Assembly (NCBI GenBank): GCA_021018815.1
Contig: JAITYX010000064.1
Location: forward strand, 1,054,001-1,118,000
Source: Talinum fruticosum
Lineage: Eukaryota > Streptophyta > Magnoliopsida > Caryophyllales > Talinaceae
Reading direction: 5' to 3'
DNA length: 64,000 nucleotides
The notes beneath the pieces are model-generated. The model saw only the letters and a program-made list of their open reading frames with translations, did no database searches and was not told the DNA's origin. Positions 1 to 13,540 of the stretch are shown in pieces. Numbering within the stretch: position 1 is the stretch's first letter; every line of letters starts with the position of its first letter. The translations under genes were made by a program, and so were the position numbers.

Positions 1-3000
1 ACAGCTCTTCTTCTATTCAGATTTTCTCAAGATTAATTATTAATAAATCAAATTTAGTGCTATTTTTCTACTAATTGATTGATTATTATCCATAAAGCAT
101 GCATATAATATTCACTCTACCACCTCGTTGACCTTTCTCTCTTATTGTTGTCTTGGCCAAGATTTTTCAATCTCTCTTTTCCCCCACTATTAGTCCTTTT
201 TAGAATTTTTTTTTTTTTGCAAGGATTACTTCTGAAAATAGAAGCATGTTTGAAATAAAAATTTTATTTATATCTCTTAAAAAAGACAGCGTTTTTAAAT
301 ATAAGAAGGACATGTCATATTAAAAGACGGGAATATATCAAAAGCAATAACTCTATAAAAAAATAAGGAATAGATAGCAAATATATAACTCTAGCTTGGA
401 TAATTTAAGAGATCAAACTTAAGTTTTGTGGTATTATAAAGTATTTTACTTACAAGGGAGAGTTAATAGGACCTCCCTCTTCTTCTTCGAAAACAGGGGA
501 AAAGGGAGAAGAAGAATAAAAAATAGTTATTCTAGAGGCATCATCACGAGTTGATATGAGAGATTTCTTTAAATTGAAACTTTTAATATTAAACAATACT
601 TCAGCTTTAATAGCGTAAACGACAAGTAATGTGAGACAATGAAACAGGATTTGCTCAATTATTCTTTGAAAGAAGAACTTTCTAATTATTATTGTGCTTA
701 TCATTTTAAAAAAGAAAATGTAAAGGTAAAAAAAAAAAAAAAAAAAGAAAGAATGTAATTCAAAGTAGTTGTTGGAAAAAATGAAACAGTAAGAGCCTAG
801 TCAAGCTAAGCGTAGGCTTAGGCCGCCAAGTAGAGTAGAAGAAGTATGCGTTGCGTGTGGAAGTCGCCAAAGCAAAGCTAATGGACACTTGAATTTCGGC
901 GCCTCATCTTCTTCTTCTGCCCTCACCCAGTATTCAGAATGCTTCCTCTAATTAATATTTCAGATTCCCAATTAATTAACTCCTCTCCTTAAACTGAAAT
1001 AACTAACGCTACTACTAAAAGCCTAACACTATGCATTCCAAAATGCCTCTATCTTCATTTATGACAACGTTAACTTTATTCACTTCTTAGCGCGTATTTA
1101 AAATGATGGATTAAATAAATAAAAATATCTGTTATAGGAGAAACCAATATAAATGAATAGAAATGAGCTAAAATGACTAAAAACGATTTAAAATGAGCAA
1201 AATAGCTCTATAACTAAAATGAGTAGAAACGAGTTGAAATAAACAAAAATTACCAAAATGAACAGAAAACATAAACAGATGTTGGTATACATGTCAATTC
1301 GAACATGCTCTTTGTAGGATTGTAAAATTTTATCCGATACAATTATCTATATTTGTCTAATATGAAAAACCCCGGTCGTCATGAATTTTAATTTTTATCG
1401 AATTTTAAATATGAATACAATTATTTTTCTATTTGTGTTGCCTGAATTAATTTGAACCCATTTTAGATTAATTTATTTTGACTCAAAAAATTGAGTGTAG
1501 GCAAAATATTATGTCTTAATTTAAGACATTATTTTGGATTTGATTCATACTCAAATTTCTGTGGCCCCTAGTTCATAGGTGTTTTTGTTCTTTTTACATT
1601 AATAATTCATTTATCTCAAAACTCTATTTTTTTTATAAAAAAACCTTTTCTAAATTTAGATCCACCATCAAGTATTGTAGATCCATCATCAACTTGCTCT
1701 CGTCCAAATGTTTAGAGAGTGAATAATTTAAACTTAAAACCTAAACACCAAAATGAGAGTGAGGGTGGGAGACAGATTACGGTCTTTTTTACTATAAGAA
1801 ATAAACTGTAAGTTTTAAAAAATTGTAATTAATTATAAAAAGTTATACGGAGATATAAGTTAGTCTTAAGGTCAATTGTAACTTGTAAAGAGTTACAAGC
1901 AACCATAAATTTAGAGAAAAAGGAACAATAGTCAAGCTACGAAGTGTCTATGCGGATGGCTAGAAATCTGCAACCATTTAGCCATGTTGTTTGAAAAAAT
2001 ATGTTACAGTGAAATTAGTGACTAGGTAAAAACTAATAGTATGATAGGAAGGAATGGAATTTTTTTTTAATTTTAAAGAAAGTGATAATTACATATACTT
2101 ACCGATACATCAAAAATGAAGAAAAAGCATGAAAATTGAATGAGAGAAAATCTGTAGGCATAAACATTTTAAAAATATCGGTTCTAATTATGCATATATT
2201 CACATTTCAGTTTTATTGAATATATCAGTTTTATTGACATCATAAAAAGAGTACAATTAAAGAGATATTTGACATCTATCCCTTGCTATATCTTAAAATA
2301 ATTTTTACACCCTCAAGGTCTTGAAATTACTTTCTTTTATCCCCTGAGATATTATTTTTTATTCCTTGATATAATATTATTGACCTTCAAGTTCAACAAC
2401 AGGAGAGTCAAATGATATTAAATTTTGTTCTGATGGGGTGAAAATTATTTTATTAATGTCAAGTTTAAAAAAGGATTCTATGATGAAAATAATTGAATTT
2501 TGGAATTATGGAATAATAATACGAACTTTTTCTTAAACGTTAATGGTATGAATTTTCACCTCATTTAAGATTAGTAGAACAACATTGAGTTCAAAGGACT
2601 ATAACTCGACGGAGAGGTGACGTGACAAAGCATGTAACATATGTGCATAACAAATTTGATTTTTTTAATTTAACCTTTTTTATTACATTGACACATATGG
2701 TCAAAATTCATGTTCTTAGCATCCAAAAAAATCCTTATTTTTTTATCCAATAACCTCAAAATTTGTATTATTTTCATCCAAAAGTTGTGTAAAAATAATT
2801 GAAAATACATATATCTTTTGAAGAAAAGATTATGATGTAGAATAATGGTTAAGATATTTAGTTTTATTGTCCTGAAAATAAATACTAATACTTGTATCCA
2901 AGCAAAATTATTGGGCGGGAATCTAAAATAAGTTGGGCAATGCTTAATATTCTCTAAAGGATTAAAATTATCTTGGATAATTATTGATCTTAAATGGAAG

Positions 3001-5700
3001 ATAGCTAGGGAGAATCCACTAATTAGGCACAAAGGAGGGGAACCTAATAAGTAGTAAATTAGCAAACAAGAAATATACCAAATCAATCTATGTCGCTTAA
3101 TTAATTTCCTTAACTATGCAAAATTCACTATACAACATCAACATTAGAGATTGATTCAATGAAAAATATATCTTTTTTTTTAAAAGAAAAATAACAAAAT
3201 TTAGATCATTTATCAGTATTTTCTATAAATTGTAGGGTCTGCATTCGAAATTGCTATTAAAATCAACTGTTATATCCGAAATGAGCAATGAAATAAAATG
3301 AGTTAAAAAAGTTAACCGGTATAACTGTTATAAACTGAAATAGTTAGCTATTATAAGTGAAATGAGATGTAATAAGTTAAAATAAGTTAAACGATGATAT
3401 AAATACTCATATAAAACATATTTCAAACACGCCCTTAATCAAGCTATAACAAAGCAAACCAAAATTCACAAGTTTATAAATATTAATTGTTGATAAATTT
3501 CTGCATTTTATTATTTAGGGTTAATTGAGTGGTAAAAGCATAATTAATTTCATTTACATTTGTAAAACTGCTTTATTGACTTATTAATTATAACAATATT
3601 CCGTTTATGTCGTGAGATTTCATTGCATGATTGCGTGTAAAAGAAGACCATTTCCAACAAGACTTTTAAGTCCACTCCTGCCCAAATAATATGGAGGACC
3701 CACCAATTTTGACATCCTTGTACGGATTAACCCCCTCGTAATCATCTTCTTTTTCACATCCTAATATTTTCATTTTTTAGTCGTAAAAAACCATACTATT
3801 TATTAATGCATCTCTATACACAACTTGATCCGACACGCGTAATTCAATAAAGCTCTCATCATCACAAATTTCTTCATTGAAAAAATTAAATCAATGACTT
3901 ATCTCTCACTATAAAAGATAAACCTTGAAGCCATTGATTTACAAGATTATTCGTATTGTAAATTTCTAATATAATATATAATTAATAAAAGTTGAATTTA
4001 AATACACATGTTGACATGTAATTAGTTGTGATTTTCATTTTTTTTCTTGTACATTTAACGTAGCAGTTATAATATGTTTAAATTATTATATGCATAATTA
4101 AATTCTTTTACTCATTTTCATGAAGATAAAATTTATTTATTTATTTTTATTAACAATTTTGTAAAATGCACGTATTTTTTTATTCAACATACATACAATT
4201 TGCAACAAATTTATACGCCCAAATATAAATTAATTAATGCCTGGTTATTTTAGCTTATATTTTATAATTATGAAATTTATTATCCCTCATTTACAATTTC
4301 TTTTGAACATATTAACTTATAACAATAAAAATATTATAATAATAATAGTGATAAATTTTAGTGTGCATTTCATACATATATAATCTAATATGATATATTT
4401 TCTCAACACTAATATTCAATCGAAATATCAAAAATCATACACGTATACATACTCATTAATATTGATAAGAAGTTAACTTCAAATAAAATATAAAAAATTA
4501 ACACTGATGGTGCGAGACACAATATTATAACTAGATTTTAAAAAACGTATGGTAACACTTATTATTTATTTATCAACATTGTTATTAATAAATTTGATCC
4601 TAATAGGACTTGTTGAACCTATAATAAGTGGATTTAAAAATAGGCCCCACTTATTATTAAAAAACATATATAGTAAAAAGATAAAAGTAATTATTTTATC
4701 CTAGGTAAAATGATAAACACCTCATTGATACAATAATCATTTGACAAAAAGCCAAGAGAAAAATAAAAAAGGTTGAAAAAAGGTTTCCTCAGAAAAAGGC
4801 TGATTTTCGAGAGAGAGAAAAAACAAAGGCGAGAAAGTAGATGAACCAACCGTGCAATTGCCCTTTTTTTTTCTTTTTTAAAATAAATTAAAAAAATAGG
4901 GGAACGTGTAAGGAAATGAAGGTGGGGCCGACCCGGGCCCGGACAAACCCAACCCACCAAAACAAAAGCCGTCGAGAAAGTGAATGGGCACACGTGCACA
5001 CTATTGACGAAAGCAAGGAGGCTCTTTTCTCTCTCCTCTCTCTTCCTCGGTAAAAAAATACTATAACTTAATTTAATTTATTTCATTAATTTAATTATTT
5101 ATTTATATATCATTATTAATTAAGAAGTGGCACTAACCCACTTAATCTCTAGGATAAACACTTATCATCTTACTTGATTGGACCATATCACCCTTACTAC
5201 TAAATAATCGAGACTAGAAAAACAAAATAAATCCAAGGGTATCTCTTAAATTAATTTGAGAATCTAATCCAACTTCTTTTTTAGTTCAAAATTTGTTTTT
5301 TTTTTTTAAAATTTATTTGAAGTACATTATTTTTTTAAAATTCTCGTATGAGGTTCAAATCTAAATTATTGTACCATAATATATAAAATATAATAATAAC
5401 CCTAATCTAGCACCAAGCAATTTATAATGTGTATTTATTTATTAATTGCAGTTGGTGCAAAATTAAATCGGCAAAACTTTAAAAGTAATTCTGAAATTTT
5501 TATATAAAATAAACTACAGAAAACAAATATTTATATTATATGACAATATTTCTCACTCTTTTTATGCTCCTAAAATGTTTTGAAATGTATTAATTATATT
5601 TTTTCCAATTACCTATTTTTTAAAAAAATGGGAAAAATGGAGTAAAAGCCACACTGTCCTATCATGTGCATCTAATAATGAGAGAGGCAGCGGTAGAATT
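1..5700. other. AT-rich gene-free stretch
   Basis: I see no coding region or RNA gene that can be supported here. The open frames present are short, low-complexity and unlike any family I know. Two patches (about 1085-1320 and 3240-3440) are built from degenerate short units around AAAATGAG and end near CAAACACGCCC- or GAACATGC-like words, which resembles decayed MITE sequence, but I cannot prove it. A more GC-rich patch lies at about 4910-5060 and holds a CACGTG G-box core at 4991-4996. It is 1.3 kb upstream of the next gene, so a role is unproven. Confidence 0.6.
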
Positions 5701-5753
5701 TAATTTTGCAAGTGACTCCCTCTTTTCATTTATTTCTCTTCCTCTATTTTTAT

Positions 5754-5776
5754 TCTCTCTCTCTCTCTCTCTCTCT
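5754..5776 (+). repeat. (CT)n microsatellite
   Basis: A run of about 11 CT units lies in the probable promoter or leader of the gene that starts at 6273. A complementary (GA)n run follows about 215 bp downstream. Confidence 0.9.
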
Positions 5777-5987
5777 AACGGACATTAACATCCCTCACAA
5801 GGTACTCGCTTCAATGGCACATCCGAAAATTAGACCTGAAAGCAAGGGCACTCTCGTCAAATCTCAACCAACGTCCAAATCAGTTTGATTATTTATCAAA
5901 CCAAACCTTTAATTGGCCTTCTCAGAACCCTTTCAGCTTCGGATTTTCTGATAATCAAGTCATTGCCGTGTTTGACCCCAAAAGCCC

Positions 5988-5991
<4 letters not shown>

Positions 5992-6027
<36 letters not shown>
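5992..6027 (+). repeat. (GA)n microsatellite
   Basis: About 18 GA units lie roughly 245 bp upstream of the start codon at 6273, probably in the 5' leader or core promoter. GA/CT tracts are common near plant transcription starts. Confidence 0.9.
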
Positions 6028-6030
<3 letters not shown>

Positions 6031-6272
6031 AATTGAGAATTGGAATTTTTGATAATTCACTATTTTTTTTCGTGCTTGGGGTTTTTTGGCTCCTAAGTCA
6101 AATCAACCCACCATTTTTTCTCCTGCTTTCTCTGTTTCTTGGTTACTTCTGAGCACAAGCTTCGATTTTGGATTCTGGGCTGTGTAGAGAGTAGGTTCGT
6201 GATTGAAATTTAAGGGGTATTGAAGTTGGCGTATTTTTATGTGATTGAGAGGGAGTAGAGAGAGTGAGAGAG

Positions 6273-9200
6273 ATGAGCAGAGGAGGGAATGGGGAGATGA
6301 GAAATGTAAATAGCGCTGTGGAGACTATCAACGCCGCTGCTACTGCGATCGCTTCAGCCGGGTCTCGGGTTCCACCGCCAACCGTTCAGGTAATTTTTTC
6401 AGTTTCTTTGTTTTTTCCTTTTCCTTTTCCTTTTTTTAACACTTCCTTCCATGCTCTTTAAGATTTCATCAAGATTACGGTACGTTATTTGGTTTATGTA
6501 GATCAGGTTGGTGTTTTCTATTGAATTTTTGCTGAGTTTTGAAGTGGGTTCTCTTTGTTGATATGGGTTTGTGACAGATTCGAGATCTGAGTTTTGTTTT
6601 TTACTTTTTATTTTTTTGGGTGTGCTCTTGCGTGTTTGTTGCTCCAAAACGATTGACTTTTAGCATTGGAGTATTGGGTTTCTCTTTGATTTTTTTTTGG
6701 TTTTGTTTTCTCTTTCAGACTTCCTTTGTTTGTTTTCTCCATTTTTTGTTTTTTGGGGGAGGGGGATTGATATTCATATTGTATGGGTTTGTTTCACTGT
6801 TTAATTGATGTATCTTCGAAGTCTGTGGAGGTTTTTTTGAGGTTTCTGTAGTGATTGAAGAGGTTTAAGAACTGTTTGGGTGTTCCTGTAATGAACCCAT
6901 CCAGGAAACCTGTTTGACTTTTGGTCCTGGGATTTGGCTTGTTTCAGGAATTGATAGTTGATTCAATGTATGTGTGAGAGGAAAAAGGCTCTTGTTGAAT
7001 GGCGTAACCCTAGTCTTTGGTTCTTGAAGGGCATTTGATTGTTTAAGGAAGTAAGCTTTTAATGCAATTTTGGGTTAATGATGATCGAATTTCAAATTTC
7101 TTCCACTTCCATGGACGTAGGTGTGCTTGTTAGAGGAATTTGCGGTTTCAAGGTGACAATTGGAAAAAGCAAGTATGCTACTTTAAGAAACTATTCAAAG
7201 GGAAACCTACTCCAGGGTGTAGTTGGTTGTTTAATACCCCTTTTGTCGAAAATCTACATTAATTGTAGAAAACATTGCTCTAAATAAAATCTGTTATAGT
7301 CACCCCTTAACAAAATGATTGGCTTGTGCCATTGTGTGGCATGAGAGGAAGTAAAATCTAGTTGATATGGGTGCACTGGTGCCGTTGGAGATTGGAAATG
7401 CTAACCTTGCCATTAACATCAGCAGTCTTCAATTGGCCGCCTCTTTTAAGCTTCTGTGGTTTGTTTGCTCGGATGATTGTCTAAGGGAGTACTTAACTTT
7501 CTCTTTGCATGTCAAACCGCTCAAACCTTGCCTGTCCTGAACCCAGAATTAGTACATTTTGGATAAATAGTATGAGTTGTTGTTTTGATCAACTGAAGCC
7601 ATGAGTACAAATTTGGTTGATGGTATCACCCACTTCACCTAGAATTTCCGATGTTGAATTTCAGATATGCATAGACATTTTTGTTGCTTTTCTCTGTTCT
7701 GGTCAACCAGATTTCATTTGCTGTCCTCTTCATAACCTAGTTGCCCCCATTAATTACAAGATGAGGGGGTGTGCATAGGCACACTTAGGACCACATAATG
7801 CCCTTAAGTCTATCTACTTACGAAAGGTCTAGAATTGAATTTTTGTCTGTGCAATAAGATCTCTTTTCTGCTGAAGTGGTAATGAGATAAAGACCCTTCC
7901 CTCTATAAGACGTTATGTTTCGATAGTTTCTCTTTGTTTGACAAGTTGTCCAAATCTTCAGAACCCCAACCTTACTAAAGGCCATAGAAGCTATTAGTTA
8001 CTTCAAAAGAGGGTCTAAGTGTTACTGTTGCCATAGTCGCTGTAGCTCTCAGATAGGCTTCATCATAGTTTGGAGCAGATGAAGTAATCGAACACAAAAT
8101 GATAGAGGCGAAAAAAATATCGACTAGCAGTATTTGTTTTCTGTGGAACTGGAAACCAAAAGGGAAAAATATTGATAGGAAACCTATGAAATTTGCATTC
8201 AATGAAAATTATCAATTGATGTTGTAACATGATGTATTTGGACTGATTATTTTCTCATCTTCATGTCAACATTTGGTGTTTTCATCTCATTGTCACATGC
8301 TTCCGAAGCCCTTACTGATTTGGTGCCTTTGTTTAAGATTGACTGCAAGTTTGGCTATCATTTGGGAGGTCTTAGATGAATAATTTTGCAACGGACACCT
8401 TCCATTTCCTTTTTTTTTCTTTCCTTGTCTATTTACCCCCTTCTTCCCTTGCAAAGTGAGACACAATCTGGTCATAGATACTCAATAATCCTCACTATTC
8501 TTTTTTACAACTGGAATTGCTTCATCCGGCAATAGCTTATAAGTACTGTTTCTTGCTTTTGCTGCTTACTGGAACTGGTTGTCCTGCAATGTCAGGACTT
8601 CTTCTTTACGGCATCTGACGATACCTATGGAAGATCTCTGCACTATTATGAAAATATGAATTCTAATTTGCCGTTGCTTTCTAATTTGCAGAAGCGAAGA
8701 TGGACCAGCTGTTGGAGCATATACTGGTGTTTTGGATCTCAGAAGAACAGCAAGCGAATTGGGCATGCTGTCCTTGTTCCCGAGCCTACACCACCGGCAA
8801 GTGGGACTACAGCTGCTCCACCTGTAAATGCAACTGAAATACCTGTTGTTAGAATCCCTTTTGTGGCTCCCCCTCATCCCCTGCATCATTTCTGCCATCA
8901 GAACCTCCATCAGCTATACAGTCTCCAGCGGGCTCAGTGGGTCTCAACTCCATATCTGCTAATATGTATTCCCGGGTGGTCCCCGTTCCATTTTCGCCAT
9001 TGGTCCATATGCCCATGAGACACAATTGGTTACACCTCCTGTCTTCTCAACTTATACTACCGAACCCTCGACTGCCCCTTTTACCCCTCCTCCAGAGTCA
9101 GTGCACTTGACAACACCTTCATCTCCCGAGGTGCCATTTGCTCAGCTTCTTGACCCTATTCAACGGGGTGGAGATGTCGGTCCAAGATTCACCTCTTCAC

Positions 9201-9887
9201 ATTATGAATTCCAGTCGTATCTGCTTCAGCCTGGGAGCCCTGTGGGTCCCCTTATTTCCCCTGGTTCAGCCATCTCGGGTTCTGGTACATCCTCACCTTT
9301 CACTGACCGAGATTTTCCTGGGGGTTTCCCATACTACTATCCAGATATACGGTATGGAGGGGGCTGCCCGTGAATGGGGATCACATCAAGCATCGGGTAC
9401 AGTGACACCAGATGCTGTCCGGCCCAAGTCCCGAGATTTCATTCGCCAAGACTCAGTAGTATCGCCACTTCCAAATCTAGCCAATGGTCACAGAAACAAT
9501 GATGTTGTTATGGATCACCGAGTCTCCTTCGAGTTGACCGCTGAGGATGTAGTCAGATGTGTGGAAAAGAAGCCAACTGCACTGCCTAGAGCTTTACAAA
9601 TCCCAGATGGAAGAAGTGACAACACAAATAGCTTAATTGATGATAATGGTGGAACAACCGAGAGAGCACAGGTAAACGGGGAGGAGGGGCAGCGACATCA
9701 GAAGCAACGGGCTGCCTCACTCGGGTCAATCAAGGAATTCAATTTTGAGCATGTAAACGGGTTGGATCCAGATAAACCCTGCATAAACTCCAACTGGTGG
9801 GCAAATGAGAAGGTTGTGGGAAGGGAAGGCGAGGCATGTACCAAGAACTGGTCCTTCTTTCCTATGATGCACCCAGGGGTGAGCTAA
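6273..9887 (+). CDS. Proline-rich (HRGP-like) family protein, At5g52430 type
   Basis: Two coding exons: 6273-6389 and 8692-9887, split by a 2302 bp GT-AG intron (donor CAG/GTAATT, acceptor TTTGCAG/AAG). Exon 1 gives the family N-terminus with the VNSAVETINAAATAI segment. Exon 2 opens KRRWTSCWSIYWCFGSQK, then continues with KRIGHAVLVPEP, the Pro/Ser/Thr-rich stretches TEPSTAPFTPPPES and SSPEVPFAQLL, the segments HYEFQSYLLQPGSP, SFELTAEDVVRC and NWWANEKV, and the conserved end FFPMMHPGVS. This order matches Arabidopsis At5g52430/At4g25620, annotated only as hydroxyproline-rich glycoprotein family; biochemical function is unknown. The reading frame changes three times in exon 2: a missing base near 8875, a missing C near 8972 and an extra G in the G run near 9358. 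All other family blocks are intact, so I favour sequence errors over a pseudogene. ATG 6273 is chosen as the first ATG in frame with the family N-terminus; the frame opens from GTG at 6264. Confidence 0.85.
6390..8691 (+). other. Intron 1 of the proline-rich protein gene
   Basis: This large GT-AG intron starts 117 nt into the coding sequence. It is T-rich, has a pyrimidine-rich acceptor region, and shows no coding or structural RNA signal that I can support. Confidence 0.8.
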
Positions 9888-12600
9888 TTGGTGAATTTGC
9901 TCTGCAGTTTCAGATCCACAAAACAGATGCAAGTCTGTGTTGGGTCAAGACCTGTTTCATATGATATGTAATCACACATACACACACACGTGAACCCAAT
10001 AACTGTAGGTCCCCAACCCGAAAAAGGTCTTCTTGGTTCAATGTTCAGGGGCTGTAGTTTGATGCTGACATGTAGATGGAGGCATAAGGGCCATTTCCTC
10101 TTTGGTCTTTTTTGAATTTGGATGAAGATGAATGCTAGTGGGGGCAAATGGCAATGTACTGGTAGAATTAGTTTTATGGTTAGTGTAGTATTTCCATTCC
10201 AGGATCTAACTGTTAGTTCATAGCCTTTAGGTCTTGTTTGTCTATGCATTTTGGAAGGTATAATATATAGCCCCAGGCCCCCAGTTAGCAGCAGTGCCTT
10301 ATTTTTTGGCTGTGTTTCTCTCTCTCTCTTTCCCTGTATTAGATTTTTATGTGTTTCTTTAACAAATAACATAACTACAAAAACTTGATATAGATTTTGT
10401 CGAAGCTGGAATTGAAGAGGCCTATAAGGCTGAGTTTTACTCCCACCAAGTAAGGGAGCGCTCTAAGGTCTTGTTTTTGAACAAGTCTTTATGCTACTTG
10501 CTCCGCTAATTATGCAAGGGAAGTTAAGTTTTGCATGGACTTGTTAGAGTTTGAAATGGTCATATGTATCCTATACAAGTAGGAATGCCAAGGGGTGATC
10601 TCAAAACAAGAGTAAGTTGGTCAAAGGTGAGATCTACATACCTAGCATATCTATGCTATGTATAAAGCTAATATCTTCTTATGATTGTATAACTTTTATT
10701 TTGTCTAAAATACCCTCCACATATACTGAAATTAGCATCATATTTATATATATAACTTTTTTCCTAATTATATAAGGCAACCCTTCATATGACGACTCCA
10801 CCATGTCGGAGTGGAGTGGCCTTTGGTCTATTTATAGGTTTCAAAGTTTGAATGAAGGGTGTTGTACTTGTACTTTATCCTTTAGAATGTAATACCAATA
10901 GAAAAGGGTTTACGAAACACTAGATGAATTGGGCCTTGCAACCACTTTGAAGTGTCCATTGTCCAACTAGGATTTTAAACCTAAACTCTTCGTTGAGAAA
11001 AGAGAGAAAACTCTTGCCTTCATTAAAATTATAGTTAGAGGTTTTAAATTTAACCTAAAATCACAAAATTATTGATAATTTATAACTACCGGGATTCGTT
11101 AACTGCGTAGACATAAACAAAAAAAAAAAATTGGTTATATAGTTTATAAGTATTTCAATGCACGCTGTGCGAATTTCTCAAATTAAATCAAACCCCCCTC
11201 CTTGAATCAAAACCTTTTGGTTTGTAAAACTATCTACATAAGTAGAGAAATTTTACTAGAGCTTTTTGTAATTTTTTTACTATGGTATAATTTATTTTAT
11301 ATTGTGAGCATTTAAGATAAAAGGTCTCCCCTACAAGCACACTTTCCTGAATTCAAATTTGTATTTTTTTTTATCGTAATGAGACTACCATTACCTCAAT
11401 CAACACTTGGTTAATAATTTTTTTTTTTTGGTATTTAATCATGTTTAAACTTGGTAGGTTTTTTCTTGTCAAAGAAAGAATGGGCTTATTTTGATTTAAC
11501 CAGTTAAAAGTTTATTTTCTTTTAGCTTAGCCACATAAAATTTGTTTATATAAGTTTAAGTATAGCCCCATAAATTTGTTTATATTAGTTAATTATATAC
11601 CACATTCTTAGATCTAGAAAAATCATTCGGCTCTGTGTGTAGTTATGCATCGCATTGTATTCAACTTGATACTCTCTCTGAATTCCATATCTATCTTTCT
11701 AAATTAAAATATATACTTTTTAAAATGTTAAATATTAGTCAATAGAAGAAAAGTTTGGTAAAATGATGTAAAATTATTGACCAACAATGCATTTAATGAC
11801 CAATTATGAATATTATTTTGAGAAAAAGAATAATTGTCAAAAAGGAAGATCTTTAAAGAACGAAGGGAGTAATATTTTGACAAGCATATGCGGATATCAT
11901 TTGTTAAGTAAATTGTGTTACATATATGAAAAATTGAAATTAGGTAGCTCTATATCTAGTCTCTAATTCTCCAATTAGGTATGAACCAAAGTTGAAGACA
12001 AGATAAAATGGACCCGAGATCCAAGACCAATACTGAATAACTCTTATTCATAGCCGATTCGGCACCCAAAAGTGGACTTGATACATGAATTGAATCAAAC
12101 TCGACACAAAATTTCATACAAAATTATTTTTTTTCTTTTTGCAAGACATATTTTTGGACCAAAAATTAGCTAACATGACTGAAAATTACTTGAAGCCAAA
12201 TTCAAAGTTAAGTTGAAATTAATCGATATGTTGTTCATTTGAAAAATATCGTAATTGAACATAACTAACTAGCACCCAAACCGAACTTACGTTTATCCGT
12301 CTACCAAGTAGCTATATAAGCAAAAAGTTAGATCATATTGGATAGAAAAATTCAAATAATTTGATTATATATATATAGACACACACGAAAGTGTTCCAAT
12401 AAGCACCCCTTCGTAGATATATATACATACATACACACTCGTGCACACACACGCATGCATGAAAAAGTTCCAATAAGCACCCCTTTGTAAATATACTCCA
12501 ACCAATAGGTAACAACACCATCCAATCTCGATCTAACAATCTTTCAAGGGGGAACTACCAATATCAAAAACTTCTTCAGACATTGGTACTGAACCTCATG
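9888..12600. other. 3' untranslated region and intergenic DNA
   Basis: The first ~480 bases, with a CA-repeat near 9976-9989, are probably the 3' UTR of the preceding gene. The rest is AT-rich without a supportable gene. Near 12385-12485 a short direct repeat (TTCCAATAAGCACCCCTT) occurs twice about 75 bp apart, with ATAC/CACA simple sequence between the copies. Confidence 0.5.
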
Positions 12601-12618
12601 TTCGGAATTTTCTTCATG

Positions 12619-12885
12619 GTCCAATGGTATTGTGGAACAAGAAGGGGGAGAGAGACAGAGAACAAAATCAGAAGAACAGACAGAGCATAGGGAAATGAGA
12701 GGAAGAGAGCGAAAGGTAGCAGACAGAGAAGAAAAGAACGAGAAACTGAGGGAACCAGAAAGAGAGCGAGAGAGCGAGATCCAACCAAAGAACGAGAGAT
12801 AGAGAGAGACTGAGAGAGCGACAAAGCTAAAAGACGAGAGGAAGAGAGGGAGGAGACCCGAAGAGGAAGAAGAGGAATCATAAAT
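12619..12885 (+). repeat. GA-rich segment, possible transposon end
   Basis: About 260 bp of purine-rich GAGAGCGAGA-type sequence. Its composition resembles the subterminal part of the Mutator-like element further right (see 33370-33722) but lacks an alignable terminus, so the relation is a guess. It has no introns, domains or other coding signal. Confidence 0.3.
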
Positions 12886-13025
12886 TTGGGTTCATATTGG
12901 ATAGAGAAAAGTAAATCCCACGTAGGTTCTAAAACATGGTTGAGTTGGGCGGCTTTTAATCAAATAAGCTTTAGTAGTATGTTACAAAATTTGGGTGGCC
13001 TTATATACTAATTCCTAATGTTATT

Positions 13026-13096
13026 AGCCTATTAGCTCAATGACAGAGTTATGTGTGGTTGTCCGTGAAGATATGGGGTCAAATTTCACATAGGAT
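13026..13096 (+). repeat. tRNA-derived SINE head (copy 1)
   Basis: A degenerate tRNA-like sequence beginning AGCCTATTAGCTCAATG (D-arm/A-box-like) followed about 30 bases later by GATATGGGGTCAAATTTCAC (T-arm/B-box-like). Three further copies of the same module lie at 22465, 24359 and 28718. The cloverleaf is imperfect, which fits a SINE or tRNA pseudogene rather than a working tRNA. Confidence 0.45.
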
Positions 13097-13279
13097 GTCT
13101 TTGATTGATTTTCTATAGAGCGGTGAGTTCGAATCCCACAAAAGTTGTTCCCGATTTTCCATATGCAGTTGTAATTGATGTTTTGTGGATTTGAGGTAGA
13201 ACTAATGTTAGCTTATGGTACTGTGGCACTTGTTTTGAAATGGTGTTATAGACTCGGTTAAGATTATGCAAAGCTGTTT

Positions 13280-13535
13280 ACGGTGAAAAATTGGTGTGAT
13301 GATGTGGATGATGATTCGAAGGAGAGGATTTACTCGATCCAGATTGCGAGGACGTAACTCAATCGAGTGGATTCCATATGGCGGCGACAGTTCTCGCAAA
13401 AGGCGAGGCCCGGGGATGCCCCTCTAACGCTCAAGTTAGTAAGGTAAACTAAATGAGTGAATCGAGAAAAATCTTCCTCGATGTGCATGAAGGGGATTTT
13501 TTGGGATTCAGGGGTTTTTTTTTATTGAAACTCTA
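13280..13535 (+). repeat. Dispersed repeat family A, copy 1
   Basis: This stretch is clearly homologous to 20262-20540. Shared landmarks are TGTGATGATGTGGATGATG, GGCGGCGACAGT, GCAAAAGGCGA, CCCGGGGATG, GCTCAAGTTAGT and AAATGAGTGAATCGAG, in the same order and at nearly the same spacing. Copy 1 lacks about ten bases beside CCCGGGGATG. The family is unclassified; it is more GC-rich than its surroundings and probably derives from a transposable element. Confidence 0.75.
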
Positions 13536-13540
13536 ACCTA

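Noticed and set aside
6620..6808. Short frame inside intron 1 of the proline-rich protein gene
   Set aside because: Phe/Leu-rich low-complexity from T-rich intron sequence, without homology that I recognise.
9884..10372. 162-codon minus-strand frame
   Set aside because: Antisense to the 3' UTR of the proline-rich protein gene; no domain and no splice or promoter support.
12576..12881. 101-codon Ser/Leu-rich minus-strand frame
   Set aside because: A result of GA/CT-rich composition; it looks like a signal-anchor only because CTCTCT-type codons give Ser and Leu.
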